Below are positions 1 through 6,447 of a DNA stretch of 11,138 bases, in pieces. Source of the DNA: Solirubrobacteraceae bacterium (GTDB lineage: Bacteria; Actinomycetota; Thermoleophilia; Solirubrobacterales; Solirubrobacteraceae). The notes under the pieces are model-generated. The model was not told the origin of the DNA, ran no database searches, and saw only the letters and a list, made by a program, of their open reading frames with translations. Where the stretch lies: the NCBI GenBank assembly GCA_025928415.1, contig JAICJK010000039.1, positions 1-11,138 on the forward strand, in the 5' to 3' direction. The number at the start of each line of letters is the position of its first letter. Position 1 is the stretch's first letter. A program made the position numbers and the translations under genes.

Positions 1-54
1 GAGGACGGCGGCGAGCGCGGCCGGCGCCGCGGCCGCTGTGGTCCGCCGGCGCAT
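1..54 (-). CDS. 5' end of an unidentified exported protein (partial)
   Basis: Only the first 18 codons are in the window, read leftward from an ATG at 54-52. They encode Met, three Arg, two Thr and then an Ala/Leu-rich run. This looks like the start of a signal peptide or membrane anchor, so the product is probably exported. The ATG shares a base with the TGA stop of the upstream peptidase-like gene (TGATG on the minus strand), an arrangement typical of translational coupling, so the two are likely expressed together. No domain is visible and the function is unknown. A second secreted hydrolase would suit the context, but that is a guess. The start is supported only by the overlap and the signal-like residues. 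Confidence 0.6.
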   Translation of the reverse strand, partial: MRRRTTAAAAPAALAAVL

Positions 55-1703
55 CAGATGTCCGCCGGGCAGGGCGCGGCGCCCGCCTTGCGCCGGGCGC
101 GCTCGGCCAGGACGTCGCCGGCGATCGCCATGGCCGGCATCCGCGCCATCGCCAGCGCGAGGTCCCCGAAGGCCAGCGTCTGGGCGCGCATCCGCGCGAA
201 GTCGATCGAGGCCAGCCCGAACGCCGGGTCGTAGAGGGACGCCGGCGCGGAGATCAGCGCGACGGTGGGCAGCAGCGCCTCGGCGTAGGGCGTGCCCTCC
301 CCGCCGAAGTTGCAGTGCTCGGCGGCGCGCCCCGGGTCGGTCCCGTCGGCGCCGACGAGCAGCGCCGTCCGGTCGAGGCGGTGGCGGACCACGGTGCGGC
401 GGGTCGCGGCGCGCAGCGCCGCGCTGGGCGTGACGAAGACCTGCGTCAGCTCCGGGCGCCCGGACAGCCGCAGCTCGCGGCCGGGGTGCCCCGGCCGCGG
501 CACCGCCCGGTACTCGCGCGCGCCGAGGTGCTCGAGGACGATGACCCCGGCCACGCGCCCGCGGTCGTAGGCGCGGTCCAGCTCGCGCGCGAGCACGCCG
601 GCGCCGCCGTGGCGGCGGCGCGGCGAGGCCACGCGCTGGTAGAAGTGCGCGGTCGGGAAGGCGAGCTCGATCGTCCGCGCCCGGCAGGCCCGCGGCAGGC
701 GGGCCAGCGACCGCGCCAGCGCGAGGATCGCGACGGGCCCGTTGTCCTCGACGGCGTTGGTGCCGTCGGTGTGGCTCTCGATCACCAGCCGCTGCGCGCT
801 GCGGCCGGGCAGCGTGGCCAGCAGCGTGCGCGTGGTGACGTGGGGGCGGCGCGCGCGCAGCGTGAGCGTCGCCCGCGCGCCGGGGTCGGCCTGCAGCGCG
901 GTGGTCAGCGCCTGCGCCTCGTCGGCGCCGAGGAACACGCCCGGGACCTTCCACGCGCGGCCCTCGTAGGGCTCGAAGTGCCCGCGCAGCTGCGCGCGCG
1001 GCAGGTCCTTGAGGAAGATCACGCCGGCGGCGCCGGCGGCCCCCGCGTCGCGCAGGTCCTGCACGCGGGCGTTGTAGTTGAGGAAGTCGCCCTCGAAGGT
1101 CGCGGCCGGGTCGAGCGTGTGGTGCGGGTCGTAGAGGGCGAAGCCGAGCGCGCCGGGCGCGAAGACCCCGAGCGGGACGCTGCCGGGCGGGGCGTCGCGG
1201 ACGACGATGCGCCCGGCGGCGTTCGCGGCGGTGATCGGCTGCGCGTCGGGGATCGAGACCAGGGGCGCGCCCACGCCGCCGGCGGCCGTCGGGCGCGAGT
1301 ACGGGACCGGCGACGCGACGGGCAGCGTCAGCGTGCGCCCGCCGGCCTGCACGCGGAGCGCCGCCGACCGCGGCGCCCAGGCGTCGATGCGAAAGCCCCG
1401 CGAGCTGACGCGCAGGCCGGGCACGGCGCGCAGCTCGCGCTCGAGCCACGCGACCATCCGCCGCTGGGCGGGGCTGCCGGTGGGGCGCGGGCCGTAGGAC
1501 CACTCCTTGGCGTTCAGGGCGCGCAGCTCGGCGGCGCTCGCGAGGCTCGAGGGGTCGAGGCGCGCGGGACATGAGGCCCGCGCGGCGGCAGCGGGAGAGA
1601 CGGCGGGCGCGGCGCCGGCCGGCGGAGCGAGCGCCAGCGCGGCCAGCACCGCCGGCAGCGCGATCGCGCTGCGACGCCGCCCCGTCTCGTGCCCCAGGCC
1701 CAT
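54..1703 (-). CDS. secreted M28-like metallopeptidase homologue with PA-like insert
   Basis: The protein has 549 residues. Residues 1-33 form a signal peptide: basic GRRRS, a hydrophobic Ala/Leu run and a PAGA-A cleavage region, so it should be exported. Residues 60-110 look like the N-terminal part of the M28 aminopeptidase fold, and residues 140-285 look like an inserted protease-associated (PA) domain. From residue 300 the catalytic fold resumes. H311 in ESHTDG and D320 in VEDN match the first two zinc ligands of M28 enzymes, and E391 in LEHLG may be a later ligand. Where M28 enzymes usually carry a Glu-Glu pair (general base plus ligand) the sequence reads FPTAHF (349-354), that is Ala and His. 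Substrate and activity are therefore uncertain. The gene is divergent from a TetR gene, with a palindrome between them, and overlaps the next gene by TGATG. The ATG start is supported by the signal peptide and a -10-like box 8 bases upstream. Confidence 0.75.
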   Translation of the reverse strand: MGLGHETGRRRSAIALPAVLAALALAPPAGAAPAVSPAAAARASCPARLDPSSLASAAELRALNAKEWSYGPRPTGSPAQRRMVAWLERELRAVPGLRVSSRGFRIDAWAPRSAALRVQAGGRTLTLPVASPVPYSRPTAAGGVGAPLVSIPDAQPITAANAAGRIVVRDAPPGSVPLGVFAPGALGFALYDPHHTLDPAATFEGDFLNYNARVQDLRDAGAAGAAGVIFLKDLPRAQLRGHFEPYEGRAWKVPGVFLGADEAQALTTALQADPGARATLTLRARRPHVTTRTLLATLPGRSAQRLVIESHTDGTNAVEDNGPVAILALARSLARLPRACRARTIELAFPTAHFYQRVASPRRRHGGAGVLARELDRAYDRGRVAGVIVLEHLGAREYRAVPRPGHPGRELRLSGRPELTQVFVTPSAALRAATRRTVVRHRLDRTALLVGADGTDPGRAAEHCNFGGEGTPYAEALLPTVALISAPASLYDPAFGLASIDFARMRAQTLAFGDLALAMARMPAMAIAGDVLAERARRKAGAAPCPADI

Positions 1704-1710
1704 GCGCCGC

Positions 1711-1716
1711 TAAGCT
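1711..1716 (+). promoter_or_regulatory. candidate -10 box (TAAGCT) for the TetR gene
   Basis: TAAGCT fits TANNNT and would give a transcript start near 1723 and a leader of about 29 bases containing the GAGGAG site at 1743-1748. It overlaps the minus-strand candidate box almost completely, so both directions could respond to one regulator bound at 1716-1732. This is a prediction from pattern only. Confidence 0.25.
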
Positions 1717-1717
1717 A
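1712..1717 (-). promoter_or_regulatory. candidate -10 box (TAGCTT) for the peptidase-like gene
   Basis: On the minus strand TAGCTT fits the actinobacterial TANNNT pattern and ends 8 bases before the ATG at 1703. A start at the usual distance would leave a leader of only about 2 bases, that is a nearly leaderless mRNA. No clear -35 hexamer is seen. It overlaps the palindrome at 1716-1732 by 2 bases. Confidence 0.35.
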
Positions 1718-1732
1718 ACTGACCGGAAGTTA
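1716..1732. promoter_or_regulatory. imperfect palindrome, candidate TetR operator
   Basis: TAACT and AGTTA flank a 7-base centre (GACCGGA). As a 17-base site centred on 1724, 6 of 8 base pairs match. It lies between the divergent peptidase-like gene and tetR, in one of the few AT-containing patches of this GC-rich window, and overlaps candidate -10 and start regions. TetR-family repressors usually bind such sites and repress both themselves and a divergent neighbour. The assignment is inference. Confidence 0.45.
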
Positions 1733-1742
1733 CCTGTCCAGC

Positions 1743-1748
1743 GAGGAG
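1743..1748 (+). promoter_or_regulatory. Shine-Dalgarno sequence (GAGGAG) of the TetR gene
   Basis: GAGGAG lies 3 bases before the ATG at 1752. It is a strong match to the anti-Shine-Dalgarno sequence at a rather short spacing, and it supports this ATG over internal alternatives. Confidence 0.5.
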
Positions 1749-1751
1749 CGC

Positions 1752-2387
1752 ATGTCCGGTACCGCCCCCACCCGCAAGCGCCTGCCGCGCGCCGAGCGCG
1801 AGGCCCGGATGCTCGACGCCGCCGATCGGGTCTTCGGCGAGAAGGGCTTCCAGGCGGCGCCGATGGAGGAGATCGCCGAGGCGAGCGGGATCACCAAGGC
1901 GCTGCTGTACCAGTACTTCGGCTCCAAGGAGGGCCTCTACGCGGCCTGCGTGGAGCGCGGCCGGGCCGAGATGTTCGCCGACATCGAGGCCGCGCTGGCC
2001 GCGGTGGCGCCGGGGCCGCAGCGCCTGCGGGTCTTCGCCGAGCGCTACTTCGACAACCTCGAGGCCCACCGCGGCTCCTGGTGGCTGCTCTACGGCGAGG
2101 CGCCGGCCGCGGCGGTCAACGCGATGCGCGAGCGCAACGCGGAGGCGATCGCCCGCGCGCTGGGCGGCGGGCTGGCGCCGGGCGTCCGCCCGCCCGACGC
2201 GGACGAGCTGGCGGTGCTCGCCCATGCGCTCGTCGGGGCGGGCGAGCAGCTCGGGCGCTGGTGGATCGCCCGTCCCGAGGTGGCCAAGTCAGCGGTCGTC
2301 GAGCACTTCCTCACGATCGCCGGCGGCGCGATCGGGGCCGTCGTCAGCGCCGCCGGCCGGCGCCCGCAACGCGCACGGCGGCGCTGA
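1752..2387 (+). CDS. TetR-family transcriptional regulator
   Basis: The protein has 211 residues, the usual TetR length. The N-terminal DNA-binding domain is clear: helix 1 around residues 16-33 (ARMLDAADRVFGEKGF), a helix-turn-helix around 37-57, and the family signature ending LLYQYFGSKEGLY (51-63). The remainder, about 70-200, is an all-helical ligand and dimer domain whose sequence does not reveal the ligand. It ends in an Arg-rich tail. The gene diverges from the peptidase-like gene with a palindrome between them, so it probably represses itself and perhaps that gene. The ATG start has a GAGGAG site just upstream. The last 44 bases overlap the 3' end of the esterase gene on the other strand. 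Confidence 0.9.
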   Translation: MSGTAPTRKRLPRAEREARMLDAADRVFGEKGFQAAPMEEIAEASGITKALLYQYFGSKEGLYAACVERGRAEMFADIEAALAAVAPGPQRLRVFAERYFDNLEAHRGSWWLLYGEAPAAAVNAMRERNAEAIARALGGGLAPGVRPPDADELAVLAHALVGAGEQLGRWWIARPEVAKSAVVEHFLTIAGGAIGAVVSAAGRRPQRARRR

Positions 2388-3654
2388 ACACGCGCGTCCT
2401 CGCGCCCGGGGCGTCCTGCTGGACCCGGTTCCCGGGCCCTAGGTCCACGGCGATCCGCAGCCGGCCGCCGCGCCCGGCGACGCGCGTGGCCGCGTGCGTG
2501 CCGCGACGGTCGCGGACGCGCACGCGCAGGCGCTCCCCGGGCCGGTACAGCGGGGGGGTCGTGACGCGCGCGGTGCCGCTGCCGCGCAGCGTGAAGCCAC
2601 GCCTGCTCGCGGCACGCAGCTCGCTGAACTCCAGCGCCGGGCGATGCACCGCCACGCGCCAGCCGTAGGCGCCGTAGCGCGGCTCGACGGCGCGGAAGGT
2701 CACGCGGGCGGGCGGGGCCGCTGGGTGCCGGAAGCTCGCCATCAGCTCCGGCAGCGTCTCGCGCAGGTCGCGCTGCCAGTACGGCCACAGGTGGCCGCCC
2801 GGCCCGTAGTCGTCCCACACATGCCCGATGTGCAGGGACGCGAGCCGCTCGTGGAAGCTGACGCTCATCTGGTGGACCGCCAGCTCGACGACGTCGCCCC
2901 CGCCGAACGGCCCGCCGGGCTGCCCGTTGCCCGTGCGCACCACCAGGCGCAGGCCGCGGAGGTTCGGCGCGAGGTCGGTCGGGTTGTGCCCGCGCCAGCG
3001 GATCTCCTGGGTGGCCCGCGGCCCGAACGGCTCGTCCCCCGTGATCGCGATGTCGAGCGGGTTGTTCGTGTCGACGGCCCCCGAGAAGCTCGCCGCCGCG
3101 CCGAACAGGTCGGGGTGGCGCGCCGCGTAGCTCATCGCGCCGAAGCCGCCCATCGACAGCCCGGCGATCGCCCGCCCCCCGCGGCCGGCGACCGTCCGGT
3201 AGCGGCGGTCGATGAACGGGATCAGCTGATCGACGTGGTAGTCCTCCCACTCGGGCGGGCCGCCGCGGCCGCCGTGGTACCAGTTCGCGTAGCCGCCGCC
3301 GGCGCCCGACGCGGGCATCACGACGATCAGCGGCGCGCCGCGCGTGATCGCCTCGGCATCGCCCTGCACGGTCCAGCTCCGCTGGTCGCCGATCGCGCCG
3401 TGCAGCAGGTAGAGCACCGGGTAACGGCGCTGCGAGCGCGCGTAGCCGGACGGCAGCAGCACGCGCACGCGCGCGGGGCCGGCGACGGCGGGCGTGCGCA
3501 GCGTGAGCTCGCTCAGGCGCGCGTCGATCCGCTCGGAGCCGGTGAGCGTCAGGTCCGCGGCGTGGGCGGCGGGCGCCGTCGCCAGGCAGGCGAGCGCGAC
3601 GGCCGGCACCGCGCGGGCGACGCTCCGGCGCGACCGCCGCCTCGCCGGCCCCAC
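2344..3654 (-). CDS. secreted alpha/beta-hydrolase esterase (esterase D / antigen 85-like) with extra C-terminal domain
   Basis: The protein has 436 residues and begins with a signal peptide (basic MGPARRRSRR, hydrophobic 12-30, cleavage after AHA at 32), so it is probably secreted. Residues 45-310 match the putative esterase family of Pfam PF00756: the oxyanion-side strand YPVLYLLHG (78-86), the nucleophile elbow GLSMGG with S167, and the catalytic His in GPGGHLWPYW (H288). The acid is likely D254 or E257. Such enzymes hydrolyse or transfer acyl esters, but the substrate cannot be read here. Residues 311-436 are extra, look beta-rich and Arg-rich, and I do not recognise them. The GTG start lies 7 bases after the scpB stop behind a GAGGGG site, suggesting co-transcription. 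Its 3' end overlaps tetR by 44 bases. Confidence 0.85.
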   Translation of the reverse strand: MGPARRRSRRSVARAVPAVALACLATAPAAHAADLTLTGSERIDARLSELTLRTPAVAGPARVRVLLPSGYARSQRRYPVLYLLHGAIGDQRSWTVQGDAEAITRGAPLIVVMPASGAGGGYANWYHGGRGGPPEWEDYHVDQLIPFIDRRYRTVAGRGGRAIAGLSMGGFGAMSYAARHPDLFGAAASFSGAVDTNNPLDIAITGDEPFGPRATQEIRWRGHNPTDLAPNLRGLRLVVRTGNGQPGGPFGGGDVVELAVHQMSVSFHERLASLHIGHVWDDYGPGGHLWPYWQRDLRETLPELMASFRHPAAPPARVTFRAVEPRYGAYGWRVAVHRPALEFSELRAASRRGFTLRGSGTARVTTPPLYRPGERLRVRVRDRRGTHAATRVAGRGGRLRIAVDLGPGNRVQQDAPGARTRVFSAAVRVAGAGRRR

Positions 3655-3657
3655 CTG

Positions 3658-3663
3658 CCCCTC
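3658..3663 (-). promoter_or_regulatory. Shine-Dalgarno-like site (GAGGGG) of the esterase gene
   Basis: On the minus strand GAGGGG overlaps the scpB stop codon by two bases and lies 3 bases before the GTG at 3654. It supports that start and translation from a shared scpB-esterase message. Confidence 0.4.
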
Positions 3664-4276
3664 AGCCCGCCGTGGCCGGCTCGGGCGCCTGCGGCGCCGG
3701 CGCGCCGGGCCCGCGGGCCTCCCCCGCCTTCAGGAGCCGCTCGCGCAGCTCGGCCTCCTCCTCCGGGGACGGGTCCCAGGCGCTGACGTCGGGCAGGTCG
3801 TCGAGCGACATGAGGCCGAAGAGCTTGAGGAAGCGCGGCGTCGTGCGGTACAGCGCGGCGCCGAACGGCGACCGGCCGGCCTCCTCGATCAGCCCGCGCT
3901 CGAGGAGCGTGCCCGACGCCGAGTCGGCGCTGACGCCGCGGATGCGGGTGATCTCGGGCCGCGAGACGGGCTCCAGGTAGGCGACGATCGCGAGCGTCTC
4001 GGCCTGCGCCGGGGTCAGCGGCGGCGTGCGGGGCTTGGCCAGCAGGCGGCGCGCCGCGTCCTCGGCGTCCGGCGAGGTGGTCAGCGTCAGGCCGCCCGCG
4101 ACCTCCTTGAGCTCGAGGCCGCGGCGCCCCGGGGCGCAGGCGGCGCGCAGCTCGGCGACGGCCTCGTCGAGCTCCTGCGCCGAGCACGCGCAGGCCGCCA
4201 GCAGGTCCTCGCGCGCGACGGGGTCCGCCGACAGGAACAGCAGCGCCTCGACCGTCCGCGCCAGCTCGCCGGTCAC
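3662..4276 (-). CDS. scpB: segregation and condensation protein B
   Basis: ScpB (204 residues) forms a dimer that binds ScpA and so joins the Smc complex compacting and segregating the chromosome in the cytoplasm. Two winged-helix domains are expected at about 5-80 and 88-165. The most conserved stretch is easy to read: AQAETLAIVAYLEPVSRPEI (90-109), then IRGVSADSA, LLERGLIEEAGR and YRTTPRFLKLFGL (143-155), followed by the usual LDDLP. The tail after 165 is an acidic then Ala/Pro-rich extension. The GTG start overlaps the scpA stop as GTGA, the usual coupled scpA-scpB arrangement. No truncation is seen. Confidence 0.96.
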   Translation of the reverse strand: MTGELARTVEALLFLSADPVAREDLLAACACSAQELDEAVAELRAACAPGRRGLELKEVAGGLTLTTSPDAEDAARRLLAKPRTPPLTPAQAETLAIVAYLEPVSRPEITRIRGVSADSASGTLLERGLIEEAGRSPFGAALYRTTPRFLKLFGLMSLDDLPDVSAWDPSPEEEAELRERLLKAGEARGPGAPAPQAPEPATAG

Positions 4277-5034
4277 GACGCCACCGCCCGGGCCGCGGTC
4301 GCGTGCCCCGCCGCGCGAGGCTCGATGCGGATCGGCCCGAACGACTCGGCCTGCACCCAGTCGGCCTCGCCGCGCTTGTAGAGCTCCAGCAGGCCGAACA
4401 GCGTCACCGCGACCGTCACGCGGTCGGCGCCGCGAACGGCGTCGTCGAACGAGCAGGCGCCGCGCCGCAGCAGCTCGCGCAGGTGGGTCAGGCGCTCGGC
4501 CACCGTGACCCGCGGCATCGACAGGTGGCGCAGCGAGATCGGCTCCGGCATCCGCAGCAGGCCGCCGACGGCCCTGCCGAGCTGGGCGGGGTCGTACACG
4601 CCCTCCGCCTCGGGGTCGAGCTGCGCGCGGCGCAGCCCGGCGGGCAGCGGGGCGCAGCGGTAGCGATGGCCGTGCTCGGCGGCCAGGCGCTCGGCGAGGT
4701 GCTCGGCCGCGCGGCGGTAGCGGCGCGCCTCCAGCATCCGCGCCAGCAGCTCCTCGGCCGCCTCGCCGGGCTCGAGGTCGAGCTCCTCCTCGGCCTCGCG
4801 CGGCAGCATGAGCCGCGACTTCAGCTCGAGCAGCGCCGCGATCAGCACGAGGAACTCGGTGGCCACCTCGAGGTCGAGCTCGCCGCGCGCCTCGAGCACG
4901 TCGAGATAGGACACGACGACGTCGGCCAGCTCGACCTCCAGCAGGTCGACCTCCTCGCGGAGCACGAGCGTCAGCAGCAGATCGAACGGCCCGGAGAAGA
5001 CCTCCAGGTCGAGCTCGAGATCGGCGACGAGCAT
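4273..5034 (-). CDS. scpA: segregation and condensation protein A
   Basis: ScpA is the kleisin subunit that bridges the Smc heads and binds the ScpB dimer. From the ATG at 5034 it has 253 residues. The N-terminal signature FSGPFDLLLTLV, the middle helix ATEFLVLIAALLELKSRLML and a C-terminal winged helix containing TLFGLLELYKRGE are all typical; the last binds the Smc head. The acidic middle links the two ends. An in-frame GTG at 5043 would add three residues. I prefer the ATG because a TAGCGT -10-like box lies 7 bases before it and would overlap the GTG. The stop overlaps the scpB start. No smc gene is in the window. Confidence 0.95.
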   Translation of the reverse strand: MLVADLELDLEVFSGPFDLLLTLVLREEVDLLEVELADVVVSYLDVLEARGELDLEVATEFLVLIAALLELKSRLMLPREAEEELDLEPGEAAEELLARMLEARRYRRAAEHLAERLAAEHGHRYRCAPLPAGLRRAQLDPEAEGVYDPAQLGRAVGGLLRMPEPISLRHLSMPRVTVAERLTHLRELLRRGACSFDDAVRGADRVTVAVTLFGLLELYKRGEADWVQAESFGPIRIEPRAAGHATAARAVAS

Positions 5035-5041
5035 GGCGCCC

Positions 5042-5047
5042 ACGCTA
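5042..5047 (-). promoter_or_regulatory. candidate -10 box (TAGCGT) before scpA
   Basis: On the minus strand TAGCGT fits TANNNT and lies 7 bases before the ATG at 5034, which would give a message starting about one base before the ATG. It suggests that scpA-scpB can be transcribed separately from trpS and the cupin gene. It is a pattern-based prediction with no recognised -35 box. Confidence 0.35.
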
Positions 5048-5068
5048 CCGGGGCCGGCGGTCGCGACC

Positions 5069-5404
5069 CTAGGAGCCCGGGTGGAGGTTCGGGTGCCCCG
5101 GCCCCGGCCAGGGGGCGAGCATCAGCAGCAGCAGCGCGTCCTGCACCGCGCGCACCTCGTGGCGCTCCTGCGGCGCCCAGTGCACCAGGCCGCCCGCGCC
5201 GATCTGCCGGGCCGCCCCGTCCGCCTGCACCTCGACCGTCCCGTCGTGCACGTGCAGCCAGGCGTGCTCGTGCACCTCGTGCTCCTGCAGCTCCTCGCCG
5301 GCCGGGAGCCGCAGGGCGATCACGCGCGCCGCGCCCTCGTCCGAATGCAGCACGACGGGCTGGCGCGGCTGGACGTCGATGCTCGTCAGGTCCCAGGAGT
5401 CCAT
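5069..5404 (-). CDS. small single-domain cupin protein
   Basis: The protein has 111 residues and looks like one small cupin barrel, without signal peptide or membrane segment. The first cupin motif is visible at about 35-58: a Gly, then EHEVHEHAWLHVHDGTVEV with H42, H45, H47, H51 and H53, several of which could hold a metal. A second motif with H75 and H82 follows near 70-84 (GGLVHWAPQERHEV). Such proteins may be metal enzymes or sugar or ligand binders, and the exact role cannot be told. It is encoded 38 bases after trpS and about 34 bases before scpA, probably in one transcript. The ATG is the sensible start: it has GAGGG close upstream, and the longer open frame above it runs antiparallel-free through trpS in the wrong frame. 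Confidence 0.8.
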   Translation of the reverse strand: MDSWDLTSIDVQPRQPVVLHSDEGAARVIALRLPAGEELQEHEVHEHAWLHVHDGTVEVQADGAARQIGAGGLVHWAPQERHEVRAVQDALLLLMLAPWPGPGHPNLHPGS

Positions 5405-5442
5405 GCCCTCAGACGATGCCAGGTCCGGGGGACGCGCGGGGC

Positions 5443-6435
5443 TCAGCGCGGCGGCCCGACCCCCATCGCCTCGCGCACGTCGGCCAGCACCGGCCGCGCG
5501 AGCGCTCGCGCCTTCTCCGCCCCCGCGGCAAGGACGGCCTCCAGCGCGGCCTCGTCGGCGCGCAGCGCCTCGTAGCGCTCGCGCACGGGCGCGAGCATCG
5601 CGGTCACCGCCTCGGCCGCGGCGGCCTTCAGGTCGCCGTAGCCGCGCGCGCCGGCGAGGTCGGCCTCGACCTGCGCGGGCGCCACGCCGCGGGCGACGGC
5701 GATGATGTCGATCAGGTTCGTCACGCCGGGCTTGTCCGGCGCGCGGCGGATCTCCGTGCCCGAGTCGGTGACCGCGCGGCGCAGCTTCCTGGCGATGGCC
5801 GCCGGCTCGTCGAGGACGTGGACGGTCCCGTCCGCGGTCGATCCCGTCGTCGACATCTTGCGCGTCGGGTCCTGCAGGTCCATGACCCGCGCCCCGACCT
5901 CCGGGATCCGCGCCTCGGGCACCACGAGCAGGCCCTCGCCGTAGCGCGCGTTGAAGCGCCGGGCGACGTCGCGCATGAGCTCCAGGTGCTCGCGCTGGTC
6001 CTCCCCCACGGGGACCTCGCCGGCCCGGTAGGCCAGCACGTCGGCGGCCATCAGCTCGGGGTAGAACAGCAGCCCCGCGCTGATCAGCTCGCGCTGGGCG
6101 GCCGACTTGTCGCGGAACTGGTGCATCCGGTTGAGCTCGCCGATCGCGGTCACCGACGTCAGCAGCCAGGTCAGCTCGGTGTGCTCCTGGACGTCGCTCT
6201 GGCGGAACAGGATGCAGCGCGCGGGGTCCAGGCCGGCGGCGAGCAGCAGCGCCGTGAGGTCGTAGAGCCCGGTCCGCAGGGCCGCCGGGTCGTAGGGCAC
6301 GGTGATCGCGTGCAGGTCGACGATGCAGTAGACGGCCTCGCCGCGGTCCTGGCCGTCGACGTACTGGCGGATCGCGCCGATGTAGTTGCCCAGGTGCTTG
6401 CGGCCGGTGGGCTGGATGCCGCTGAAGATCCTCAC
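5443..6435 (-). CDS. trpS: tryptophanyl-tRNA synthetase
   Basis: This class Ic synthetase (330 residues, normal bacterial length) activates Trp with ATP and charges tRNA-Trp. The N-terminus FSGIQPTGRKHLGNYIGAI holds the HIGH-type motif as HLGN (14-17), which binds ATP. Further family stretches are VDLHAITVPYDP (39-50), LTSVTAIGELNRMHQFRDK (92-110) and VPVGEDQREHLEL (141-153). The second ATP motif, normally KMSKS, reads KMSTTG (193-198), so the second Lys is absent. The GTG start immediately precedes RIFSGIQPTG, the conserved beginning. The gene lies 12 bases after gntR and is followed by the cupin gene. It is very likely the housekeeping enzyme, since nothing suggests a resistance paralogue. 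Confidence 0.96.
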   Translation of the reverse strand: MRIFSGIQPTGRKHLGNYIGAIRQYVDGQDRGEAVYCIVDLHAITVPYDPAALRTGLYDLTALLLAAGLDPARCILFRQSDVQEHTELTWLLTSVTAIGELNRMHQFRDKSAAQRELISAGLLFYPELMAADVLAYRAGEVPVGEDQREHLELMRDVARRFNARYGEGLLVVPEARIPEVGARVMDLQDPTRKMSTTGSTADGTVHVLDEPAAIARKLRRAVTDSGTEIRRAPDKPGVTNLIDIIAVARGVAPAQVEADLAGARGYGDLKAAAAEAVTAMLAPVRERYEALRADEAALEAVLAAGAEKARALARPVLADVREAMGVGPPR

Positions 6436-6447
6436 GGGCGCGGGACG

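Noticed and set aside
2494..3786. 430-codon plus-strand open frame opposite the esterase.
   Set aside because: It shows low-complexity Arg/Ala/Pro composition and no motif, and is fully antisense to a convincing esterase gene.
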